Program-made: the position numbers and the translations under genes | The notes under the pieces: generated by a model | What the model saw: only the letters and a program-made list of their open reading frames with translations | What the model was told of the DNA's origin: nothing | Databases searched by the model: none | NCBI GenBank assembly: GCA_036507955.1 | Contig: DATCIH010000096.1 | Location: 1-9,817 of the forward strand | Direction of reading: 5' to 3' | Source: DATCIH01 sp036507955 | GTDB lineage: Bacteria > Bacillota > Clostridia > Clostridiales > Clostridiaceae | Length of the DNA stretch: 9,817 bases | In this document: piece after piece, positions 5,652-9,817 of the stretch | Layout of the letters: each line of letters begins with the position of its first letter | Position numbering within the stretch: the stretch's first letter is position 1

Positions 5652-7322
5652 ATGGTAACAAAAACAAAATATAAAGTAAAAGTTATTCCACTAGGAGGTC
5701 TGGGGGAAATTGGTAAGAATCTTACAGTTATAGAATGCGGTGAAGAAATAGTTATAATCGATTGTGGTTTAGCTTTTCCAGGTCAAGAACTGTTTGGCGT
5801 AGATTTAGTAATACCTGATATAACTTATTTATTGAATAATCGCAACAAAATTAAAGGTATATTTTTAACTCATGGCCATGAAGATCATATCGGGGGACTG
5901 CCCTATTTTCTGAAAAGAATTAATGTTCCGGTTTATGGTACAAGGTTGACTTTAAGCTTAGTAAAAAGCAAGCTTGAGGAACATAATATACTTTCAGATT
6001 GTACGCTTAATGAAATCAAACTAGGAGAAGAAATCAAAACTGAAAACTTCAAAGTTGAATTTATAAGAACCTGTCACAGTATAGCTGATGCATGTGCTAT
6101 TGCTATACATACCCCAGAAGCTATAATAATTCATACAGGAGATTTCAAAATAGATTACTCTCCTATAGATGGAGAAATAATAGATCTTGCTCGTTTTGCA
6201 AAGTTAGGAAGTCAGAGAGTGCTGCTACTAATGGCAGACAGTACTAATGCTGAAAGACCTGGATATACTGTGTCAGAGCAGATTATAGGTGAAAATTTGA
6301 CAAGGATTTTTGGGAGAGCAAAGGGTAGAATAATTGTGGCCTCCTTCGCATCCAATATTAATAGAATTCAAATGATTATTAATTCATCTTTATTTTATGG
6401 AAGAAAAGTTGCCTTTAGTGGAAGAAGTATGGAGAAAATTTCTGCTATTGCTATAGATTTAGGCTATATGCACATAGATAAAGATCAACTTATAAGTGTA
6501 GACGATATTCACAAATATCCTGCTGAGAAAATAACTATTATAACAACAGGAAGTCAAGGAGAACCAATGGCTGCTCTTTCAAGAATTGCTTCTTCAAGTC
6601 ATAAGAAAATTGCTATTGAAAATGAAGATTTAGTAATTATCTCTGCCTCACCTATTCCTGGAAATGAAAAACTAATATCTAAACTCATAGATGCACTTTT
6701 CATGAAGGGAGCAGAAGTGATTTATAACGCTATAGAAGAAGTCCATGTTTCTGGTCATGCTTGTCAAGAAGAGCTTAAATTAATTCATAACTTAGTAAAC
6801 CCTAAGTTCTTCATGCCTGTTCACGGGGAATATAGACATCTGCGACGACATGCACAATTAGCCGAAGAATTAGGCATGGATGCTAAAAATATATTTATTC
6901 TAGAAATTGGTCAAGTACTAGAACTTAATAGACATGGTGGTAGAATATCTGGATTAGTGCCATCTGGTGCCATTATGATAGATGGACTTGGTATAGGAGA
7001 TGTAGGTAATGTTGTACTTCGAGACAGAAAAGATCTATCGCAAGATGGAATAATAACAGTAGTAGTGACGTTAAGTAAAGAATCAGTTAGTGTACTTTCA
7101 GGACCTGATATTATTTCAAGAGGATTTGTTTATGAAAAAGAATCTAAGGAGCTATTGAACGATGCTAGACAAATAGTAAAATTAGAGCTAGACAAATCCA
7201 TGGATAAAAAAAATACAGACTCCTTTATAATAAAAGCTAACATAAAACAGGCATTGGGAGAGTTCCTGTATAACAAAACAAGAAGAAGGCCTATGATTAT
7301 ACCAATAATTATGGAAATTTAG
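5652..7322 (+). CDS. rnjA: Ribonuclease J
   Basis: A 556-residue protein, the usual RNase J1 length (~555). It is a zinc-dependent 5'-3' exo- and endoribonuclease in mRNA decay and rRNA maturation, acting in the cytoplasm as a dimer or tetramer. Seen: the metallo-beta-lactamase core opens with KVIPLGGLGEIGKN, the metal motif HGHEDH gives H74, H76, D78 and H79, then H142 (TCHSIAD), D164 (HTGDF) and H391 (PVHGE). A beta-CASP domain lies between about 210 and 370 and ends in HVSGHA (H365, H369), followed by a C-terminal domain to IIPIIMEI. No ligand is missing, so it should be active. The start is ATG 5652 behind GGGAG. It is transcribed alone. Whether it is the housekeeping copy or a J2-type paralogue cannot be decided here. 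Confidence 0.96.
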   Translation: MVTKTKYKVKVIPLGGLGEIGKNLTVIECGEEIVIIDCGLAFPGQELFGVDLVIPDITYLLNNRNKIKGIFLTHGHEDHIGGLPYFLKRINVPVYGTRLTLSLVKSKLEEHNILSDCTLNEIKLGEEIKTENFKVEFIRTCHSIADACAIAIHTPEAIIIHTGDFKIDYSPIDGEIIDLARFAKLGSQRVLLLMADSTNAERPGYTVSEQIIGENLTRIFGRAKGRIIVASFASNINRIQMIINSSLFYGRKVAFSGRSMEKISAIAIDLGYMHIDKDQLISVDDIHKYPAEKITIITTGSQGEPMAALSRIASSSHKKIAIENEDLVIISASPIPGNEKLISKLIDALFMKGAEVIYNAIEEVHVSGHACQEELKLIHNLVNPKFFMPVHGEYRHLRRHAQLAEELGMDAKNIFILEIGQVLELNRHGGRISGLVPSGAIMIDGLGIGDVGNVVLRDRKDLSQDGIITVVVTLSKESVSVLSGPDIISRGFVYEKESKELLNDARQIVKLELDKSMDKKNTDSFIIKANIKQALGEFLYNKTRRRPMIIPIIMEI

Positions 7323-7503
7323 TCAATTTGAAATACTTTTCTACTTCAAGTATGTTATTCAGATCTAAATAGCAGTTGCAATTACTTCGATAGTTTCTTC
7401 CGGCAATTTTTCAATATTTTCTTCATAACTTAAAGGCAGATTTGTAAATTTTTTAGTAAGTTGATTTATAAGCAGTTCTACCTTACCTTCTGTTTTAGCT
7501 CCA
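7309..7503 (-). pseudogene. 3' remnant of Rpn-family nuclease (DUF4351 end)
   Basis: Read on the - strand, the frame gives AKTEGKVELLINQLTKKF, then LPLSYEENIEKLPEETIEVIATAI. A one-base deletion near 7367 then turns the frame to a stop. Restoring it gives DLNNILEVEKYFKL and a stop at 7309. The order (charged helix, leucine-rich LLxxLTKKF, PxxYEExIxxL, ILEVEKYF) fits the C-terminal DUF4351-like end of Rpn recombination-promoting nucleases (PD-(D/E)XK). The nuclease domain is absent and no start exists, so it is a dead fragment. Its last codons overlap the 3' end of the convergent RNase J gene by 14 bp. It abuts the broken MFS gene directly, implying a deletion that joined the two. Confidence 0.6.
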
Positions 7504-8378
7504 GCTCATCAAAGCCATAGCAGAAGGTGCTTTTTCCTTTTCTATACTTAATGATATTTGAGAATTGAGCATTGGCACTATTATTCCTAATCCAACGCCG
7601 AAACAAACAATCCAATGATAATGGTAAATATATTAAATGCAAAACCTATAGTTAAAAACCCTAATGTCAACATCAAGCACGCAAAATATTTAGTGTATTT
7701 TCTAAATTTGTTCATAATAATATTTAGCCTCATACCTGCTAAAAACGCGAATATACTTTGTACAGACATTAAAACTCCTATAAAGGAAGTTGGCGCCAAT
7801 TTTTTTTGTAATAATTATAGAAAAGTTAGACGGTAGTGTATAAAATATTATCATTAAAATGAACATAGCAGTTATATATGGTAATATTTTTCGAATACTT
7901 TCTTTATCCAGTCTTTCCTTTGACTTTGATAAATTTATACTTGGCAAAAATGCGACAACTAAAACCATTTCGAATAATCCTAAAAGATATACAGCAAAAC
8001 TATATCTCTAGTTTAATGAAACTAGAGATCCTGAAATAGATAATGCAATAATTCCACCTAAATTATTCATTGCAGAAGAATATCCCATTAATTTTGACTG
8101 TTCCTTTTTATCAAATAAATAAGAAATTAATCCTGTTGATAAAGGCATTATTAATCCAATAATAGCAATTGACTTTGTTGATTTTTTCTTGAAATATTGC
8201 TAAATAATAATGATGTTAAAATAATGAATAAGGAGGGTAACGTTATAATTAATTTAATTAATAAAGAGTTTACATCTTGAAAGTAGCCTGATATTGCTCC
8301 TAGTGCAGGAGCTGCTGCTGCACCAGACATTACAGTTATTAATGATAATGACAGTATAGTTGCTTTAAGCTTTCTCAT
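7503..8378 (-). pseudogene. Broken MFS transporter gene (multiple frameshifts, stop, deletions)
   Basis: The start ATG 8378 (MRKLKATILSLSLITVMSGAAAAPALGAI) is typical of a 12-helix MFS exporter; AAAGGAG precedes it. Lesions seen in order: loss of one A in a poly-A run (8182-8187) after SNISRK; an internal deletion near 8150-8158 joining AIIGL directly to IMPLSTGLI, where about 30 residues are usually present; a TAG at 8008-8010 where SLN-W-RYSF is expected; a frameshift in an 8-A run (7800-7807) before APTSFIGVLMS; a further one-base deletion near 7600 before FGVGLGIIVPMLN. The frame then runs to about APSAMALMS and meets the Rpn remnant, so the last helices are gone. Substrate unknown; the marR partner suggests a drug or toxic-compound exporter (inference). 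Confidence 0.8.
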
Positions 8379-8830
8379 TTTTCTCTCCTTTTGTTATAAG
8401 CAATGCATTTTTAGACATCAATATAAGTTTTTCAAGAATAAAATCCATCTCACCATCATCCATATCTTTCGATAAAGTATCAGTTCAATAGTGAAGCTTT
8501 TCAAGTATTATAGGCTGTATTGACTTACCTTTTTCAGTCAGGCTGGCATTATACGATCTCTTATCAACTAAACTTGTTTCTCTAATTATAAACCTTTTTT
8601 TCTCTAAACTTTTCATTGCTCTTGTTGTAAGTGTGTCATCTAATAATTAACATATTAGATAAATATTTTTGATTAACACCTTCATTACATACAAGATTTA
8701 CTAAATAAATATATTCTGATGAGTTCAAATCATATGAGTTTAGCTCATTATCTAGATAAATTTGAAATTGTCTATGAAGTATTGAAATCCATTTTCCAAA
8801 GCTCCTAATTTCGGGACTTTCCATCATCAT
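8365..8830 (-). pseudogene. Broken MarR-family regulator gene
   Basis: The start is the first of three ATGs at 8830, six bases behind a strong AGGAGG (8837-8842). It encodes a MarR winged-helix repressor of about 154 aa. Seen: the N-terminal dimerisation part MMMESPEIRSFGKWISILHRQFQIYLDNEL, the HTH NQKYLSNMLII.DDTLTTRAMKSLEKK, and the wing VDKRSYNASLTEKGK. One extra base near 8641 breaks the recognition helix; without it the segment aligns without gaps to normal MarR proteins. A TGA at 8485-8487 stands where Trp is expected (EKLHY-W-TDTL). Removing the one base makes the span exactly 155 codons. The stop (8365-8367) overlaps the MFS start, so the two were translationally coupled. MarR proteins normally repress their own operon. 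Confidence 0.85.
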
Positions 8831-8844
8831 TTTCCCCCTCCTAT

Positions 8845-8903
8845 AAAATGATTGATATACTTGACATGTCAATCATTTTGTATGTAATTAGTTGATATGT
8901 CAA
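8845..8903 (-). promoter_or_regulatory. Operator/promoter region of the marR-MFS unit
   Basis: Two near-identical 12-bp palindromes, TTGACATGTCAA (8861-8872, perfect) and TTGATATGTCAA (8892-8903, one base off), have centres 31 bp apart, about three helical turns. The first sits inside a longer inverted repeat AAAATGATTGA/TCAATCATTTT (8845-8855, 8869-8879). On the - strand the outer palindrome supplies TTGACA as a -35, with CAAAAT 17 bp on as a poor -10. This is the arrangement expected for an autorepressing MarR protein. Confidence 0.65.
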
Positions 8904-9095
8904 GTAGTAATATAACCAATATAGGGGTACTTCCATCATTATGGGGTAATGACAGGTTAGCTACCGTTTACTGCAAAGTAAATGTAATCTAGTAGGTATT
9001 TTAATTTAAATCTACTTATTTCAAAGAATCATACACGGTGTTAATGCTAAATTGTTTTTTATAATCTTCCTTTATTGATTGTCAATTTTTATATT

Positions 9096-9224
9096 ATGTA
9101 TACAATTGTGAGCTTTATGCTACCCTTTATATTTTTAATTTCGGTTACTTATATAGTGATTAACAAGGCTCTTAAATTGTCACCATTACAGCTAAAGAGA
9201 GGTGGAAAAAATAAAAAAAAGTAA
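9096..9224 (+). CDS. Possible 42-aa single-pass membrane miniprotein
   Basis: An ATG frame of 42 codons: one hydrophobic helix at about residues 4-23 (IVSFMLPFIFLISVTYIVI), then a basic tail (LQLKRGGKNKKK). This hydrophobic-then-positive pattern fits a small membrane protein with a cytoplasmic C-terminus. Against it: no Shine-Dalgarno site is visible, and a TTGTCA-16-TACAAT promoter-like pair (9081-9108) overlaps the proposed start, in which case initiation would have to be further in. It stands in a region of decayed genes and could itself be a remnant. No family was recognised. Confidence 0.35.
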   Translation: MYTIVSFMLPFIFLISVTYIVINKALKLSPLQLKRGGKNKKK

Positions 9225-9317
9225 ATTTTTTTGAAAGAAAGATTACCTTGAATCGATTTAATAGGCAAAGGTTACACCTAAGATCATGAGAACTGCTCTT
9301 GTTAAACTTATGCATAA

Positions 9318-9622
9318 CTCTCTTATTTTAAACTTTGTATTGAATATGAATATACCTTTAATGCACTTCAGATTGGAGAGATAAATAGCGGTGAAAGAAG
9401 TTCGCTATCAAGCTTTACTACAAAATTTAATAATATAGATGAAGATCTTATTATTTATGGAGTGGAAAAAGATTCAAAACTAATTAATTTAGTAGATAAA
9501 AATAATGTAAACCTGTTAATAAATTAAATGGTTATCCAGAAAATAGCTATCTTCAAATAGACTCTACTGATAAATTAAATATTCCTGAGAGGTTACAGTT
9601 CAGATATAGGGTCGATAAATAA
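9318..9622 (+). pseudogene. Frameshifted remnant of an unrecognised gene
   Basis: An open frame without a start codon runs from 9318 to a TAA at 9525-9527 and includes FNALQIGEINSGERSSLSSF and IDEDLIIYGVEKDSKLINLVD. A shift at about 9515 continues it as NKLNGYPENSYLQIDSTDKL and IPERLQFRYRVDK, ending at TAA 9620-9622. The two parts read as one protein C-terminus broken by a single frameshift, and a hairpin follows at once. The N-terminal part is missing or degraded: upstream frames have stops. I do not recognise the family and infer no function. Confidence 0.55.
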
Positions 9623-9651
9623 GGCCTCTAAATAAAGTATAGTGGCCTTAT
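9619..9651. terminator. Hairpin between convergent gene remnants
   Basis: The arms ATAAGGCC (9619-9626) and GGCCTTAT (9644-9651) are exact complements; the stem continues inward, after one mismatch, with CTA/TAG (9628-9630, 9640-9642). It begins within the stop of the + strand remnant and ends 4 bp before the transposase stop on the - strand. The T tracts are short, so it is a plausible but not strong bidirectional terminator. Confidence 0.6.
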
Positions 9652-9655
9652 ACTA

Positions 9656-9817
9656 TTATTCCATTTTTAAGGTTATAACATTATCGTCGAAGGCATCCTT
9701 CATTCCCTGAAAAACATTTCTATTGTTTTTCGAAAATGTGGAAATGAAGCTTCTGATTTTCAGAAAATATTTTGCTCCAACCTCACTACGAAAAATCCCT
9801 ATGTTCAATTTTCGTTT
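9656..9817 (-). CDS. Transposase C-terminus, IS66-like (partial, runs off window)
   Basis: On the - strand the frame is open from the right edge for 53 codons to a TAA at 9656-9658. It reads GIFRSEVGAKYFLKIRSFI, then STFSKNNRNVFQGMKDAF and DDNVITLKME. The pattern GxFRSxxGAxxFxxIRSxISTxxKNxxNVFxxxxxAF is one I associate with the C-terminal end of IS66-type DDE transposases. The catalytic DDE residues would lie outside the window, so whether the element is intact is unknown. I looked for an IS66 terminal repeat (GTAA-type end) past the stop and did not find one, so the element may be truncated on this side. Confidence 0.6.
   Translation of the reverse strand, partial: KRKLNIGIFRSEVGAKYFLKIRSFISTFSKNNRNVFQGMKDAFDDNVITLKME

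Noticed and set aside
7615..7836. + strand frame of 73 codons
   Set aside because: It is the reverse-complement shadow of the decayed MFS gene; its translation is low in complexity and matches no family.
8485..8487. TGA read as Trp (recoding) in the marR gene
   Set aside because: TGA ends the first MutS-type gene in this window, and the marR gene also has a frameshift, so simple gene decay explains it better.
8913..9000. Possible coding fragment (GVLPSLWGNDRLATVYCK) before the miniprotein
   Set aside because: Only about 25 codons, no start or RBS, and no family that I can name with confidence.
9709..9731. GAAAAAC/GTTTTTC hairpin near the right edge
   Set aside because: It lies inside the transposase reading frame and is AT-only, so it is most likely coincidental.

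Overview
The window comes from an AT-rich, low-GC Gram-positive bacterium, most likely an anaerobic member of the Clostridia. The base composition, the A-rich strong Shine-Dalgarno sites, a fluoride riboswitch of Firmicutes type and an RNase J of the B. subtilis class all point that way. No rRNA, tRNA, CRISPR array or intact insertion sequence was found.

Left part (1-1870, + strand): the 3' end of one MutS-type ATPase gene overlaps by ATGA the start of a second, complete MutS-type ATPase gene of 499 residues. The pair ends at a perfect 18-bp hairpin that faces the next operon convergently.

Central part (1887-4870): an ion-stress locus with two divergent units. On the - strand a sigma-A promoter drives a well-conserved fluoride riboswitch with its own terminator, then two different Fluc/CrcB fluoride channel subunits and a DUF190 (PII-like) protein. 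On the + strand a second strong sigma-A promoter drives a leader of about 230 nt that contains an intrinsic terminator, then the Na+/H+ antiporter NhaA. Fluc subunits lower cytoplasmic fluoride and NhaA handles sodium and pH. The nhaA leader is probably an attenuator, but I do not recognise its sensor.

Right-centre (4984-7322): a 66-residue excisionase-type helix-turn-helix protein, a 467-bp AT-rich spacer with a candidate promoter, and a complete RNase J with all metal ligands.

Right part (7309-9817): a gene graveyard. On the - strand a marR regulator (one frameshift, one Trp-to-stop change) is translationally joined to a heavily damaged MFS transporter gene, whose 3' end is lost and abuts the 3' remnant of an Rpn/DUF4351 nuclease gene. 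Two near-identical 12-bp palindromes, likely MarR operators, survive upstream. Beyond lie a possible 42-residue membrane miniprotein, a frameshifted remnant of an unrecognised gene, and the 3' end of a transposase (IS66-like) that runs off the window.
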